64,000 nucleotides of DNA from Deminuibacter soli (GCF_003412455.1 NZ_QTJU01000004.1:186001-250000), one strand, 5' to 3'. Shown: positions 47,876-57,170, counted from the stretch's first letter. Numbers and translations are program-made. Notes: a model not told the origin generated them from the letters alone.

Positions 47876-48349
47876 ATGAACAGGGAATTAAAATATATGC
47901 AGGAAGCCATTGCCTTATCGCGCAATGGTATGGAACACGGTCATGGCGGGCCATTCGGCTGTGTTATTGTGAAAGATGATGTAATTGTAGGCCGCGGCTG
48001 GAACAGGGTTACCAGTACCAACGACCCAACCGCACATGCCGAAGTGGTGGCCATACGCGAAGCCTGTGCCGCACTCGGCAGCTTTCAGCTTACAGATTGT
48101 GAAATATACACCAGCTGTGAACCATGCCCTATGTGCCTGGGCGCTATTTACTGGGCCAGGCCAAAGAAAATATACTATGCCTGTAACCGCGAAGACGCAG
48201 CAGACGCAGGTTTCGACGATTCATTTATTTACACAGAACTGGCCCTGCCCTTTAACAACCGCAGCATTGGCGCTGTTAACCTGGGGAGGAATGAAGCGAT
48301 AAAGGTGTTTGAAGAGTGGGTGAACAAGCGGGACAAGCAAACGTACTAA
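47876..48349 (+). CDS. Guanine-deaminase-like nucleoside/nucleobase deaminase
   Basis: 157 aa. Zinc site H54-A-E56 (TAHAEVVAIR) and C84-C87 (SCEPCPMCLGAIYWA) of the cytidine-deaminase fold. FDDSFIYTELALPFNNRSI near the C-terminus resembles GuaD of Bacillus rather than TadA, whose tRNA-binding residues are missing. Guanine-to-xanthine conversion is the probable reaction; a purine or pyrimidine nucleoside substrate is possible. Confidence 0.88.
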   Translation: MNRELKYMQEAIALSRNGMEHGHGGPFGCVIVKDDVIVGRGWNRVTSTNDPTAHAEVVAIREACAALGSFQLTDCEIYTSCEPCPMCLGAIYWARPKKIYYACNREDAADAGFDDSFIYTELALPFNNRSIGAVNLGRNEAIKVFEEWVNKRDKQTY

Positions 48350-48352
48350 TCG

Positions 48353-48575
48353 TGAGTGGTGAGTGGTGAGTGGTGAGTGATCTTAGCGAGTACCAATTTC
48401 GAGAATCGAGACATCGACACGTCGAGATTATCTGAGCGAGCCCGATACGTGAGCCGTCAGTCGTGAGTGACCTCGCCTGCGGCTGTGTCTTCACAGCCGC
48501 TCGTAATCGGGTGAAGCGGTGGTTGTGGGGACACAGCCACGGGCATAACCATTCAACAATTCAACCATTCAACAA
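48353..48575. repeat. Composite repeat cluster
   Basis: In order: GTGAGTGGTGAGTGG run (48354-48379), the 25-nt word at 48385-48409 shared with 34759-34783, TCGAC/GTCGA elements, a perfect 9-bp hairpin GCGGCTGTG-TCTT-CACAGCCGC at 48479-48500, a near-perfect hairpin at 48519-48540 sharing 22 nt with 27678-27699, and ACCATTCAACAATTC units. No gene. Confidence 0.75.
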
Positions 48576-48590
48576 TTCAACAATTACTCC

Positions 48591-49088
48591 ATGATCCAGG
48601 AACTGATCACGACCTTTCAGCTGCTGCCGCACCCGGAAGGGGGGTATTATAAAGAAACGTACCGCAGTGCAGGGAGCATTGCGCATAATGCTTTGCCGCC
48701 TGTATTTGGCGGTGACCGCAGTTATTCAACTGCTATTTATTTTTTGCTGGAACAGGGCAATTTTTCTGCTTTTCACCGCATTGAAAGCGATGAGCTGTGG
48801 CATTTTTATGCAGGCGGTTCTTTGCTGGTGCATGTGCTGAACCCTGCAGGAGAATTGCATACCATTAAACTGGGGGCTGATATTGCAAATGGGGAAACCT
48901 TCCAGGCGGTGGTGCCTGCCGGCAGCTGGTTTGCGTCGGAAACCGCACCAGGCACCAGTTTCAGCTTTGTAGGCTGCACCGTAGCCCCGGGTTTTGATTT
49001 CAGTGATTTTGAGCTGGCAAAGGCAAACGTGTTAAGCGCCGCCTACCCCCAATATACAGCACTGATTGAACGCTTATGCCGTCAATAG
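48591..49088 (+). CDS. Cupin-domain protein (DUF985 type)
   Basis: 165 aa. LLPHPEGGYYKETYRSAG is the DUF985/cupin-5 opening motif, with YSTAIYFLLEQGNFSAFHRI and ELWHFYAGG giving the cupin strands and a possible metal His, and GSWFASETAPGTSFSFVGCTVAPGFDFSDFELA the C-terminal part. Members bind small molecules or metals; no reaction is established. Monocistronic within repeat-rich flanks. Confidence 0.88.
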   Translation: MIQELITTFQLLPHPEGGYYKETYRSAGSIAHNALPPVFGGDRSYSTAIYFLLEQGNFSAFHRIESDELWHFYAGGSLLVHVLNPAGELHTIKLGADIANGETFQAVVPAGSWFASETAPGTSFSFVGCTVAPGFDFSDFELAKANVLSAAYPQYTALIERLCRQ

Positions 49089-49126
49089 CAACACTCGAAC
49101 AATAAAACCATTAAGCCATCCAGCAA

Positions 49127-49486
49127 TTATGCCCTGATCATCCTGATCACGACATAGCCCAATATACACAGCAGCAGCACAATAACCACGTATATCATTA
49201 ACCAGGGAAGGTCTTTGATTTTGCGTTTTTCCTTTTGCTGTTTGCGTGTGTGCAACTGCTGGTGCAGCTGTTTGTTGAGCTGCAGTACATAATCGTTCAG
49301 GTGCTGTTTGGAAGAGAAGGCTTCAAGGCCTTCCACTGCATCGTTCATGAAGGCAGAATCAACCAGCTTTGCTTCCAGTGCATGCTGCGCTTCGGGCGAT
49401 AGTTTACCTTCCAGGTATAACAGCAATTCTTCATCGCTCAGTTCATCGCCGGGATTGTTGGTTAATATATCTTGTAAATTGCTCAT
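49127..49486 (-). CDS. Putative anti-sigma factor, single-pass membrane protein
   Basis: 119 aa. The N-terminal DELSDEELLLYLEGKLSPEAQHALEAKL resembles the short helical start of zinc-less anti-sigma domains. A Lys/Gln-rich linker is followed by one membrane segment at ~95-114 (WLMIYVVIVLLLCILGYVVI) and a short RMIRA tail. It overlaps the sigma-factor gene by 4 nt, the usual arrangement for an anti-sigma. The inhibitory role is inferred from that. Confidence 0.75.
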   Translation of the reverse strand: MSNLQDILTNNPGDELSDEELLLYLEGKLSPEAQHALEAKLVDSAFMNDAVEGLEAFSSKQHLNDYVLQLNKQLHQQLHTRKQQKEKRKIKDLPWLMIYVVIVLLLCILGYVVIRMIRA

Positions 49487-50055
49487 GCCTGTTTTTTCAT
49501 TTTCTTTTCCACCAATAATTTCAGGTTGCGTTTGCCATTCTGAATATGACTTTTTACCTGCATCAGGTTGTAACCGGTAGTATCGCTTATTTGCTGGTAC
49601 GATTTCTTTTGCAGGTAAAACATGGTTACGCAGGTGCCCTGTTCTTTGTTGAGTTCTCCAATGGCAGCCTCCATCAATACCAGTGCCTGCTCTTTCTCGT
49701 TCTGCTCGGCTATATTACCGGGATCTGCAGGCAGGGGCATATTGTCGGTTATTTCATAGGTGTTTTTGCCATGTTTATCGCGCAGCTGCATCAGGCAGTG
49801 GTTGCGTGCCACCATGTACAGCCAGCTTTTAATGTATTCAACCTTGTACTTCTGCAACTCGGTAATGGCTTTCAGGAATATCTGCTGTACGGCATCTTTG
49901 GCTGCTTCTTCGTTCTTTAAGTATTTCATGCTAACGCCAAGCAGCAGCAGTGTGTAGCGTTGCAGCAACAAACCCAACCATTGATTATCTCTTGTGTTGT
50001 AGAAATAATTCAATAGCTCCTGGTCTGTTAGGTGGGCTGTATTGTCTTTATTCAT
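49483..50055 (-). CDS. ECF-type RNA polymerase sigma-70 factor
   Basis: 190 aa. Region 2 LGVSMKYLKNEEAAKDAVQQIF with YIKSWLYMVARNHCLMQL, region 4 TCVTMFYLQKKSYQQISDTTGYNLMQVKSHIQNGKRNLK. No FecR or SusC gene is beside it; its partner is the membrane protein that overlaps its end. The regulon is unknown. Confidence 0.92.
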   Translation of the reverse strand: MNKDNTAHLTDQELLNYFYNTRDNQWLGLLLQRYTLLLLGVSMKYLKNEEAAKDAVQQIFLKAITELQKYKVEYIKSWLYMVARNHCLMQLRDKHGKNTYEITDNMPLPADPGNIAEQNEKEQALVLMEAAIGELNKEQGTCVTMFYLQKKSYQQISDTTGYNLMQVKSHIQNGKRNLKLLVEKKMKKQA

Positions 50056-50154
50056 CTGGTGGGTTCAGTTCCGGTGGTAAAATAAAGAAATTTCTATGGT
50101 AAGATGCCGCGGTAATTAAATTCCATAACTTCCCGGTCCAAATAAGGCGATTTT

Positions 50155-50916
50155 ATGACATATGTAGCATGTATCGTAGCTGCAGCCCCTTTGCGTGCAA
50201 CCAACAGCCACAGAAGTGAAATGGTTAGTGAACTGTTGCTTGGCGAGTTTGCCGAGGTGCTTGAAACAGAAAAGGATTTTCTGAAGATCAGAACTTTATT
50301 CGACCAGTATGAAGGCTGGTGCCAGGCAAGCCAGCTGGCCGAAGTAGATGAGCAGATTGCCGGCCTGCGCCCAACCGGTTACACGCTTACCCGCGATGCC
50401 AGTGCTATGCTGAACGGCCTGCCTGTACAATTGCCGCTGGCCACACCGGTGTACAAAACACAAAACCCGTTTGCGCTGGGTAAGTACGAATTATCTTACC
50501 TGGAAACAGCAGCAGCCATGCTGCATTTCTCTGCTGCTACCATTGAGCAGACTGCCAGGCTTTTTTTACATGTACCTTATTTATGGGGCGGAAGAACTTC
50601 TTTTGGAATAGACTGCAGCGGTTTTACCCAGCAGGTGTACAAAACCATGGGCATAGCCCTGCTGCGCGATGCATCGATGCAGGCAACCATGGGCACGGAT
50701 GTGGGTTTTCTTGAAGAAACACGTTGCGGGGATCTTGCCTTTTTCGACAATGCAGAGGGCCGCATTACGCATGTAGGCATATTGCTAAACAATGAAACCA
50801 TTATTCACTCCTCAGGGCGCGTGCGCATTGATAAAATAGACCACCAGGGCATTGTGAATGTAGACACTGCACAGCGTACACACCAGCTGCGCATGATCAG
50901 GAGGATGGTGGATTAG
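50155..50916 (+). CDS. C40 NlpC/P60 cell-wall peptidase with SH3-like region
   Basis: 253 aa. Residues ~1-70 are SH3-like (SEMVSELLLGEFAEVLE, WCQASQLAEVDE). The C-terminal NlpC/P60 domain has C154 (IDCSGFTQQVY) and H206 (ITHVGILL) with a polar third residue near HSSGRVRI. Such enzymes cleave between D-Glu and the diamino acid in peptidoglycan stems. There is no clear Sec leader at this start (MTYVACIVAAAPL), so location is uncertain. LWGGRTSFGIDCSGF is typical of YkfC-like murein-recycling enzymes, which are cytoplasmic or periplasmic. Confidence 0.9.
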   Translation: MTYVACIVAAAPLRATNSHRSEMVSELLLGEFAEVLETEKDFLKIRTLFDQYEGWCQASQLAEVDEQIAGLRPTGYTLTRDASAMLNGLPVQLPLATPVYKTQNPFALGKYELSYLETAAAMLHFSAATIEQTARLFLHVPYLWGGRTSFGIDCSGFTQQVYKTMGIALLRDASMQATMGTDVGFLEETRCGDLAFFDNAEGRITHVGILLNNETIIHSSGRVRIDKIDHQGIVNVDTAQRTHQLRMIRRMVD

Positions 50917-50927
50917 TGCTAACAGCT

Positions 50928-50955
50928 AAAAAGCCACCTTAACGGGTGGCTTTTT
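50928..50955. terminator. Bidirectional terminator between the C40 gene and the 51-aa gene
   Basis: AAAAAGCCACC-TTAACG-GGTGGCTTTTT; A- and T-runs on both sides allow use by the convergent genes. Confidence 0.85.
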
Positions 50956-50978
50956 GTATAATGTGATGGAAGCGCTGA

Positions 50979-51134
50979 TTAGTCGAGCAGGTCCATTGCT
51001 TTGGCGAAGTTGGTAACGGCACCAGGCAGGGCCAACCAGAAAAACTCACGGTAAACGATCATCAGTGTTACCAGTACGCCTACCCAGATAAAGAAATACA
51101 GCCAGTATTTTGCGGTTGATTTTTTCGCTTCCAT
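50979..51134 (-). CDS. 51-residue single-pass membrane protein
   Basis: ATG at 51134 to TAA at 50979. The product begins MEAKKSTAKYWLYFFIW, has one membrane segment (~10-28, continuing VGVLVTLMIVY) and a second amphipathic helix with FFWLALPGAVTNFAKAMDLL. A TATTTTTG box sits 18 nt upstream, so it has its own promoter. It follows the TauE-DUF1634 pair on the same strand. No family is recognised; the composition, promoter and terminator support a real gene. Confidence 0.7.
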   Translation of the reverse strand: MEAKKSTAKYWLYFFIWVGVLVTLMIVYREFFWLALPGAVTNFAKAMDLLD

Positions 51135-51151
51135 TGTTTTTCAGTTTTGCG

Positions 51152-51159
51152 CAAAAATA
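51152..51159 (-). promoter_or_regulatory. Minus-7 box TATTTTTG of the 51-aa gene
   Basis: Exact TAnnTTTG, 18 nt before the start codon. Confidence 0.55.
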
Positions 51160-51225
51160 AGGCAGAAAGTTTAATTGAAGAAAAACGCGGGCGTCAAAAA
51201 AATGCGGCAGATTGCCGGGGAAATA

Positions 51226-51606
51226 TCAGCCTTTACCGCTTAAAATGCTCAGCGTGATAATGCCCAGCACCAGTAAAGTGATAAACACGTACAAATAATC
51301 TTTTTCGGCCATAAAACCGAACACAGACAGGATGATGCGTGCTACAGGCGTGGCCAGCAACAGCAATACGCCGGCCTGAATAATGGAAGCACCCTCAAGC
51401 CGCAGTATGCCGTGGAATATTTGCGTGAGGTTGAGCAGGTGTGTGGTTTCTCCATTAAAAACATGGTAATGTTCCACTCCTGTGTGTGTTTGAAACAGGT
51501 ACAGTATCCCCCCGATAAACACCAGCGCAGCAGAAAACAGTACGCCCAGGCGCAGCAGATTGCCCATGAGCAATTCCAGTTTTTTATCTTCTGTGTTTAA
51601 CGGCAT
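51226..51606 (-). CDS. DUF1634 membrane protein
   Basis: 126 aa with three membrane segments (LRLGVLFSAALVFIGGILYLF, ASIIQAGVLLLLATPVARIILSVFGF, YVFITLLVLGIITLSIL). LLLATPVARI is the family hallmark. DUF1634 proteins lie beside TauE/SafE exporters, as here with a 3-nt gap, and probably help transport. The direct role is unknown. Confidence 0.88.
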   Translation of the reverse strand: MPLNTEDKKLELLMGNLLRLGVLFSAALVFIGGILYLFQTHTGVEHYHVFNGETTHLLNLTQIFHGILRLEGASIIQAGVLLLLATPVARIILSVFGFMAEKDYLYVFITLLVLGIITLSILSGKG

Positions 51607-51609
51607 GGG

Positions 51610-52452
51610 CTACAGTTTGTGCATAACACCGTTGTAGATCATTTGCAGGGAAAGCAAACCCACTACAATGGCAAATACAATTTTCAACGATTGGGTGCTT
51701 ACCCTGGTGAGTACGCGGGTGCCGGTGAATGCGCCAGCCAGCACGCCCAGCACTACAGGCATACTTAATCCCGGATCAATATAACCGCGCTGAAAGTACA
51801 CAACGGCACTGGCGGCGGCAGTAACGCCAATCATGAAATTGCTGGTAGTGGTGCTTACTTTAAAAGGCAGCTTCATCATGGTATCCATGGCTACTACTTT
51901 TAAAGCACCCGAACCAATACCCAGCAGGCCCGAGATGGTGCCTGCAATCAGCATCATAAAAAAGCCGCCGGGCACACGGTGTACAGTGTAAGGTATCTGC
52001 TGCCCGTTTGCAGCAGGATAGGTACTGTTTAACCGTAACCTGGCGGCCAGTTTATTGGGCGTGTTATCGCCTGTATCGCTGGCTGCATGTTTGCGCAGCG
52101 ACAGCAAAACGGTAGCAAGCAAAACCACACCGAAAATAATGGCTATGATGTAGGTAGGAATATACATGGCCAGCGCAGCGCCGCAAATGGCACCGGTGGT
52201 GGTGGCTATTTCGAGAAACATGCCCACCCGTATATTTGAAATACCCTCTTTTACATAAGCAATGGCTGAGCCCGATGAGGTGGCGATAGCGGTAACCAGT
52301 GAAGTGCCGATGGCATAACGCAGATCGATATGCAACGCCAGCGTGAACACGGGAATGATAATAACACCGCCGCCAAGCCCTGTAATGGCACCCAGCAAAC
52401 CTGCCACATAAGATGCCAGCAGAATAACCAACGTAAAAAGAAGTAATGACAT
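51610..52452 (-). CDS. TauE/SafE-family sulfite/organosulfonate exporter
   Basis: 280 aa, about eight membrane segments. GLLGAITGLGGGVIIIPVF and, in the second half, GTISGLLGIGSGALKVVAMD are the paired family motifs. The substrate is an anion such as sulfite, sulfonate or sulfide; it cannot be fixed from sequence. Co-transcribed with DUF1634. Confidence 0.92.
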   Translation of the reverse strand: MSLLLFTLVILLASYVAGLLGAITGLGGGVIIIPVFTLALHIDLRYAIGTSLVTAIATSSGSAIAYVKEGISNIRVGMFLEIATTTGAICGAALAMYIPTYIIAIIFGVVLLATVLLSLRKHAASDTGDNTPNKLAARLRLNSTYPAANGQQIPYTVHRVPGGFFMMLIAGTISGLLGIGSGALKVVAMDTMMKLPFKVSTTTSNFMIGVTAAASAVVYFQRGYIDPGLSMPVVLGVLAGAFTGTRVLTRVSTQSLKIVFAIVVGLLSLQMIYNGVMHKL

Positions 52453-52494
52453 AGGCCCCTGTGACCGGCTTTTTTGCTTGCTCCGCTCCGGAAA

Positions 52495-53040
52495 TTATTT
52501 CGTGTTCATCAATGTTTTGTAAGAAGCGATGGCTTCTTCAATGATTTTGTGTGCTTTAGCGGCACCTTCGAATTCTTCTACCTTAACGGTTTTGTTTTCG
52601 AGTGTTTTGTATTCTTCAAAGAAATGTTTCAGCTCGTTTTTGAAGTGCTGGGGAATTTCTTCAATGTTGTTGTAGTGGTTAACGCTGGGGTCGTTGGCAG
52701 CTACTGCAATAATTTTATCATCACCATCGCCGCTGTCGATCATCTGCATAACGCCGATTACTTTGGCTTCCATCAAAGTCATTGCCTGTACGGGGAGTGA
52801 GGTAATAACCAGGATATCCAGCGGATCTTTATCGTCGCCGTAAGTTTGAGGAATAAAACCGTAATTACAGGGGTAATAGAAAGAAGAATAAATCACCCTG
52901 TCTAATTTAAGCAAACCGGATGCCTTATCAATTTCATATTTAGCCCTTGAACCCTGTGGAATTTCAATAACAGCATTTACAATTTTAGGTGCATCATCCC
53001 CATATGGAACGCCATGCCATGGATGTAATACGTTCGTCAT
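52495..53040 (-). CDS. ppa: Soluble inorganic pyrophosphatase, family I
   Basis: 181 aa. [41 protein letters not shown] (the DxDPxD metal site) and [19 protein letters not shown] are all typical. It hydrolyses pyrophosphate from biosynthetic reactions. It lies near the ClC gene but has its own promoter box. Confidence 0.97.
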   Translation of the reverse strand: MTNVLHPWHGVPYGDDAPKIVNAVIEIPQGSRAKYEIDKASGLLKLDRVIYSSFYYPCNYGFIPQTYGDDKDPLDILVITSLPVQAMTLMEAKVIGVMQMIDSGDGDDKIIAVAANDPSVNHYNNIEEIPQHFKNELKHFFEEYKTLENKTVKVEEFEGAAKAHKIIEEAIASYKTLMNTK

Positions 53041-53060
53041 TTGCTATAACAATTTGTGCG

Positions 53061-53068
53061 CAAAGGTA
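53061..53068 (-). promoter_or_regulatory. Minus-7 box TACCTTTG of ppa
   Basis: Exact TAnnTTTG, 20 nt before the ppa start. Confidence 0.55.
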
Positions 53069-53095
53069 ATGGCTAAACTTCAAACCCGGCGGCGA

Positions 53096-54379
53096 TTAAT
53101 GAAACAGTTTGGGAATGCCTTTGCGTTGTGCGCTGTAAATACTGCTGTCCCCGCTGAAAAAATAGGCTGTAAAGCATGCTATAGCAAAATATACAATATG
53201 TTCTCCGCCAAACAGCTCAACACCCATTACCGTGCAGGCCAGCGGGGTATTGGTAGCTCCTGCAAAAACGGCGATAAAACCCAGTGCTGCAAACAAATCA
53301 ACCGGTGCATGCAGCAGTATGGCCAGGGTATTGCCCAGGGTAGCACCAATAAAAAACAAGGGGGTTACCTCGCCGCCTTTAAAACCGCTGCCCAGGGTAA
53401 TGGCCGTAAACAGCAATTTCCACAACCAGCTAAAACTATCTGCGCCACCGGCCGTAAAAGCATTAACAAGCGATACGCCGCCGGCATGATTGCTGGTTAC
53501 GCCAAGCCCTAAATAATCGGGTGTGTTCAGTATAAAACGCAGGACTATTACCAGGCAGCCGCCTGCAACAGGCACCAGCCAGGCCGGGCGCACATACCGG
53601 TTGAACAGCTGCTTAAAGCGATGCACGCTTTCTGCAAACAGGTAGGCGGTAAAACCAAAGGCTGCACCTGCGCCGATTACGTATACCAGCAGCAAGGGGC
53701 TCAGCGGCAGGTTAAGGCCGGCCAGTTGAAATGGGGCAGTATGAAAATGAATATGGTATTGGGTATGATGCAAGCCCCAGGCCGCGCAGGTAAAATCGCC
53801 TGCAATGCTGGCTACCAGGCAGGGCAGCAGGGCTTTGTAGCTTAATTTACCAACAGTAAGCACTTCCATGGCAAAGATGGTACCGGTAAGCGGTGTGCCG
53901 AACACGGCACCAAAACCGGCTGCAATACCGGCCATGAGCAGTATTTGTAAATCATTTTCAGTGAGCCTGAACCATTTGCCAAACATGCCGGCAATACTGC
54001 CGCCCATTTGAACAGCAGTACCTTCGCGGCCTGCAGAACCGCCAAACAAATGGGTAATAAGCGTGCTTAGCAATACCAGCGGCGCCATGCGTTTGGGTAC
54101 ACCGCCGCCGGGCTCATGAATTTCATCGATGATAAGGTTATTGCCTTTTTCACTGTTTTTGCCCCAGAGCTGATACAAAAAGTAAATGGCAATACCGGCT
54201 GCAGGTAACAAAAACAGCAGCCATTCGTGCGCCCATCTTATGCGGGTTACCACATCGAGCAGCCATAAAAACAGGGCTACAGCAGATCCGGTTGCAATGG
54301 CAACAGGAATGGCCAGCAGTGTCCAGCGGAATAAAGCAATAAATAAACGTAAAGAAAGCGGGGTGTTGAGCATGCGCAT
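53096..54379 (-). CDS. ClC-type chloride channel/antiporter
   Basis: 427 aa. [19 protein letters not shown] (GREGP-like, here GREGT), [18 protein letters not shown] and [20 protein letters not shown] (GxFxP-like, with the variant GGEVTP) mark the selectivity filter. About ten membrane helices; no C-terminal CBS domains. Chloride or fluoride transport is possible; this GREGT/GGEVTP subgroup is common in soil bacteria. Confidence 0.92.
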   Translation of the reverse strand: MRMLNTPLSLRLFIALFRWTLLAIPVAIATGSAVALFLWLLDVVTRIRWAHEWLLFLLPAAGIAIYFLYQLWGKNSEKGNNLIIDEIHEPGGGVPKRMAPLVLLSTLITHLFGGSAGREGTAVQMGGSIAGMFGKWFRLTENDLQILLMAGIAAGFGAVFGTPLTGTIFAMEVLTVGKLSYKALLPCLVASIAGDFTCAAWGLHHTQYHIHFHTAPFQLAGLNLPLSPLLLVYVIGAGAAFGFTAYLFAESVHRFKQLFNRYVRPAWLVPVAGGCLVIVLRFILNTPDYLGLGVTSNHAGGVSLVNAFTAGGADSFSWLWKLLFTAITLGSGFKGGEVTPLFFIGATLGNTLAILLHAPVDLFAALGFIAVFAGATNTPLACTVMGVELFGGEHIVYFAIACFTAYFFSGDSSIYSAQRKGIPKLFH

Positions 54380-54477
54380 ACCTACAAAATTTCAATGATT
54401 TGTTTTGCAGGCGCCATCAGCTCTGTTGTGCAGAACGGTTTGGGTAGGGAAGACACCATTTCCCTTTCAGTCTTGGG

Positions 54478-54485
54478 CAAAAATA
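54478..54485 (-). promoter_or_regulatory. Minus-7 box TATTTTTG of the ClC gene
   Basis: Exact TAnnTTTG, about 100 nt before the ClC start. Confidence 0.45.
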
Positions 54486-54527
54486 ATGAATTACCGGATA
54501 CCACACGGCGCTGGTACCCGGTAACAC

Positions 54528-54929
54528 TTACAGGTTACCGTTGAAGGTGTATTTCAAATCAACCTGCCAGTTGGTGCCCTTGCGTATCACACGCAGTTTG
54601 CGGGCAATTTTATCGTACGAATTGGCGTAATTGATTACGGTGGTGGAATCGTTGAGTTCTTCCAGGTTGTTGATGTAGATGGAAGCTTTTTTGTATTCCG
54701 CATTTTTGGCCTTACCGTTTTCTTTGTAATGTTTCTGCAGCTGGTTTAAATCCTGCCGGTTTACATCATCGGGCAAAATATAAAATGCGGCTTTGTCAAA
54801 ATCTCCTTTTAAGCAGCCTTCAATAAAAAAACGGCCTGCATCCAGCGCATTGTCTGCGGGCTCAAATTTTTCGCCGCCGCACGATGTTACTGCAAGCAAT
54901 ACAAAAATCCCAATGAGCATCTTTTTCAT
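54528..54929 (-). CDS. DUF4878-like NTF2-fold lipoprotein (a)
   Basis: 133 aa, lipoprotein leader MKKMLIGIFVLLAVTSCGG. Body: ALDAGRFFIEGCLKGDFDKAAFYI, then KASIYINNLEELNDSTTVINY and WQVDLKYTFN, the NTF2-like pattern of DUF4878. It is a probable envelope protein of unknown role and a distant paralogue of the next gene. Confidence 0.75.
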   Translation of the reverse strand: MKKMLIGIFVLLAVTSCGGEKFEPADNALDAGRFFIEGCLKGDFDKAAFYILPDDVNRQDLNQLQKHYKENGKAKNAEYKKASIYINNLEELNDSTTVINYANSYDKIARKLRVIRKGTNWQVDLKYTFNGNL

Positions 54930-54952
54930 TCTTCCTGGTTGTTTCCTTTCCG

Positions 54953-54960
54953 CAAAAATA
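54953..54960 (-). promoter_or_regulatory. Minus-7 box TATTTTTG of lipoprotein (a)
   Basis: Exact TAnnTTTG, 24 nt before the start codon. Confidence 0.55.
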
Positions 54961-54965
54961 CAAGC

Positions 54966-55361
54966 TTAAGGCTTTGGGGCGGCATCCATTATCATAGGCA
55001 GGATGCTGTTTTTGTCGAATGCCACTTTCCAGTCGCCGTTTTCTTTTTTGAGGTGAACGGTGAGGGTGGCCGTTTTATCAGACGGAACGACCTGCGCAGT
55101 GGCGGTTTCGCCGGTGATCACTACGTTGGTTACTTCAAAGGGATCATTTTTGGGCGGATGTGCGGCGCTGTCTTTTTTCTGTTTGGCAGCTTCACTCATC
55201 AGGTTCAGCAGCGAAGCGCTTTCAGCTGTGGCATATTGGCGTGCTTCGGCAAACTGTTCTTTTGCCAGGGCTTCAAAAAAACGGGCGGTGACTTCTTTGG
55301 GGCCGGCATGTTTGGCTGAGCAGCTGAACAATACCAGCAGCAGCGGTAATAAGCGTTTCAT
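54966..55361 (-). CDS. DUF4878-like NTF2-fold lipoprotein (b)
   Basis: 131 aa from ATG 55361, where MKRLLPLLLVLFSCSAK forms a lipoprotein leader; the upstream extension to 55463 has no leader. EVTARFFEALAKEQFAEARQYATAESASLLNLM is the NTF2-like first half and ATLTVHLKKENGDWKVAFDK the second. Same fold as the neighbour on the 3' side, suggesting an old duplication. Confidence 0.78.
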   Translation of the reverse strand: MKRLLPLLLVLFSCSAKHAGPKEVTARFFEALAKEQFAEARQYATAESASLLNLMSEAAKQKKDSAAHPPKNDPFEVTNVVITGETATAQVVPSDKTATLTVHLKKENGDWKVAFDKNSILPMIMDAAPKP

Positions 55362-55407
55362 GGTTGATTGGTTTTGTGACCAGGGTAAATAACGGCGGTA
55401 AGTTACG

Positions 55408-56109
55408 CTAATCATATTTGTAACGTGCCACGGCAGTGCAGGAAGGTTGCAGAAAAATATCATCTACCCCTGCATATTGCAGTGAACCGGTGGTAGTGGT
55501 GGTGAACAGGTGCGGGTTGCCAAAGGCGCGTGAAAAAGTTTTGTACACAAATTCGGAGCAGTACATTTTATCGTCGGTATGCAGGTCAAAAGCCATGTCA
55601 AATGGCAGCCCGGCAGCATAACAGGCATGAACCATACTGTCTACACGATGGTAAACAGCAGGTGTAAGCGGCATGCGGAAAATGCCAAAGCCTTTGTTGC
55701 TGTTGCCGTTGCAGAACACGGCGAGTGGTTCACGTTTGAGTTGCTGGTTGGCACTGGTTTCGCCGCCAAGTGCGTGGTACACTACAATGCTGTCGTTTTC
55801 GATGTTTACAATACCGCAGTGTGAGTAGGTATTGTCCCTGCGGCAAAGCCGCCGCAGGCTTTCGCTGGTGAAATCAGTGCCGGTGCGGGTAATGATATCG
55901 CCGGGCTGCAACAGCAACGCTGCGTTGTGAACGGCAGCTGCAGCATGCACAACGCGGGTACGGGTAAGCTGTTGTAATTGCTGCTGTAAAGGGGATGGGG
56001 CATTGCCGTTATTGCGGCCGCAGCTGCAGGCGGCGGCTATAAACAACAAGAGGCAGCAAAACTGCAGCCTCTTGTTGGTACGTGTATTACAGGCTAATGA
56101 TTTAACCAT
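55408..56109 (-). CDS. YiiX-like permuted papain-like hydrolase, lipoprotein
   Basis: 233 aa. The N-terminal leader has FIAAACSC as lipobox. [25 protein letters not shown] and [13 protein letters not shown] are the conserved YiiX/NlpC-P60-permuted motifs, with Cys in YCSEF and His in YSHCG. It probably cleaves an amide or thioester in the envelope. It overlaps the PhoH gene by 8 nt and follows it, so it may be translationally coupled. Confidence 0.85.
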   Translation of the reverse strand: MVKSLACNTRTNKRLQFCCLLLFIAAACSCGRNNGNAPSPLQQQLQQLTRTRVVHAAAAVHNAALLLQPGDIITRTGTDFTSESLRRLCRRDNTYSHCGIVNIENDSIVVYHALGGETSANQQLKREPLAVFCNGNSNKGFGIFRMPLTPAVYHRVDSMVHACYAAGLPFDMAFDLHTDDKMYCSEFVYKTFSRAFGNPHLFTTTTTGSLQYAGVDDIFLQPSCTAVARYKYD

Positions 56110-57148
56110 TGTTGTTGTGGTGGCCGTAGTGCTGCTGTTGCTGCGGCATGCGGGCTTCTTCTCTTTCCTTTTCGCGTTCGTACGCTTTGATAATTGCTTT
56201 TACCAGTTTATGCCTTACTACGTCTTCTTCGTCGAGTTCAATGTGTGCGATGCCATCTACATTACGCAAAATGCGGGTAGCTTTTTCCAGGCCGCTGCGC
56301 TGGTTTTTAGGCAGGTCAATCTGGGTAGGGTCGCCCGTGATAATGGCTTTGGCATTGGCGCCAATACGTGTTAAAAACATTTTCAGCTGCAGGTCGTTCG
56401 CATTCTGTGCCTCATCGAGAATGATAAAGGCATTGTCGAGCGTACGGCCACGCATATACGCCAGCGGGGCAATTTCAATGGTACGTGTGCTCATGTAATA
56501 ACCCAGTTTGTCGGCCGGTATCATATCATCGAGCGCATCGTACAGCGGGCGCAGATAAGGATCGATTTTTTCTTTGAGGTCACCGGGTAAGAAGCCCAGG
56601 CTTTCACCTGCTTCCACCGCGGGACGGGTGAGAATGATTTTCTTTACCAGTTTGTTTTTCAGGGCCCGTACTGCGAGTGCTACTGCAGTATAGGTTTTAC
56701 CTGTACCGGCTGGTCCGATAGCGAACACGATATCATTTTTATCGGCTGCAGTGACCATTCTTTTCTGGTTGGCTGTACGGGCGCGCACGGTTTTACCGTT
56801 GGGGCCAAATACCAGAATGTCGTTGGGATTGCGGTCTACAAAATGATCGATGGTTTCAGCATCGTCACCGCCAAGAATTTGTTCAAAATAGTTTTCGCTT
56901 AAATCGCCGTTGCGTTCCATGTACTGGATGATCAGGTCGATTTTTTCCTTTGCGTTCTCAATCTGTTCAGGTGCGCCGCTTAGCTTAATTTGCGTACCAC
57001 GGGAGAGGATTTTCAGCAGCGGGAATTTCTTCTTTAACAGATCAAGCTTTTTGTTGTTGACACCAAAGAATTCTATCGGATTCACTGTGTCGAGGTTGAT
57101 AATAGTCTCTGTCAATGCTTCATCTTTTTGGTGAGGAAAAGGGTACAC
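56102..57148 (-). CDS. PhoH-family ATPase
   Basis: 348 aa. An N-terminal KH-like region ([20 protein letters not shown]) precedes the ATPase with Walker [18 protein letters not shown] and Walker [34 protein letters not shown] is a PhoH signature. It is linked to RNA metabolism with YbeY in other bacteria. The Gln/His-rich tail ([14 protein letters not shown]) is likely disordered. Confidence 0.94.
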   Translation of the reverse strand: MYPFPHQKDEALTETIINLDTVNPIEFFGVNNKKLDLLKKKFPLLKILSRGTQIKLSGAPEQIENAKEKIDLIIQYMERNGDLSENYFEQILGGDDAETIDHFVDRNPNDILVFGPNGKTVRARTANQKRMVTAADKNDIVFAIGPAGTGKTYTAVALAVRALKNKLVKKIILTRPAVEAGESLGFLPGDLKEKIDPYLRPLYDALDDMIPADKLGYYMSTRTIEIAPLAYMRGRTLDNAFIILDEAQNANDLQLKMFLTRIGANAKAIITGDPTQIDLPKNQRSGLEKATRILRNVDGIAHIELDEEDVVRHKLVKAIIKAYEREKEREEARMPQQQQHYGHHNNNG

Positions 57149-57170
57149 TAATACGAGGCAACTTCTATTC

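Noticed and set aside
48354-48379. Possible CRISPR-like direct repeats GTGAGTGGTGAGTGG
   Set aside because: Units are about 7 nt in direct tandem with no spacers and no cas genes.
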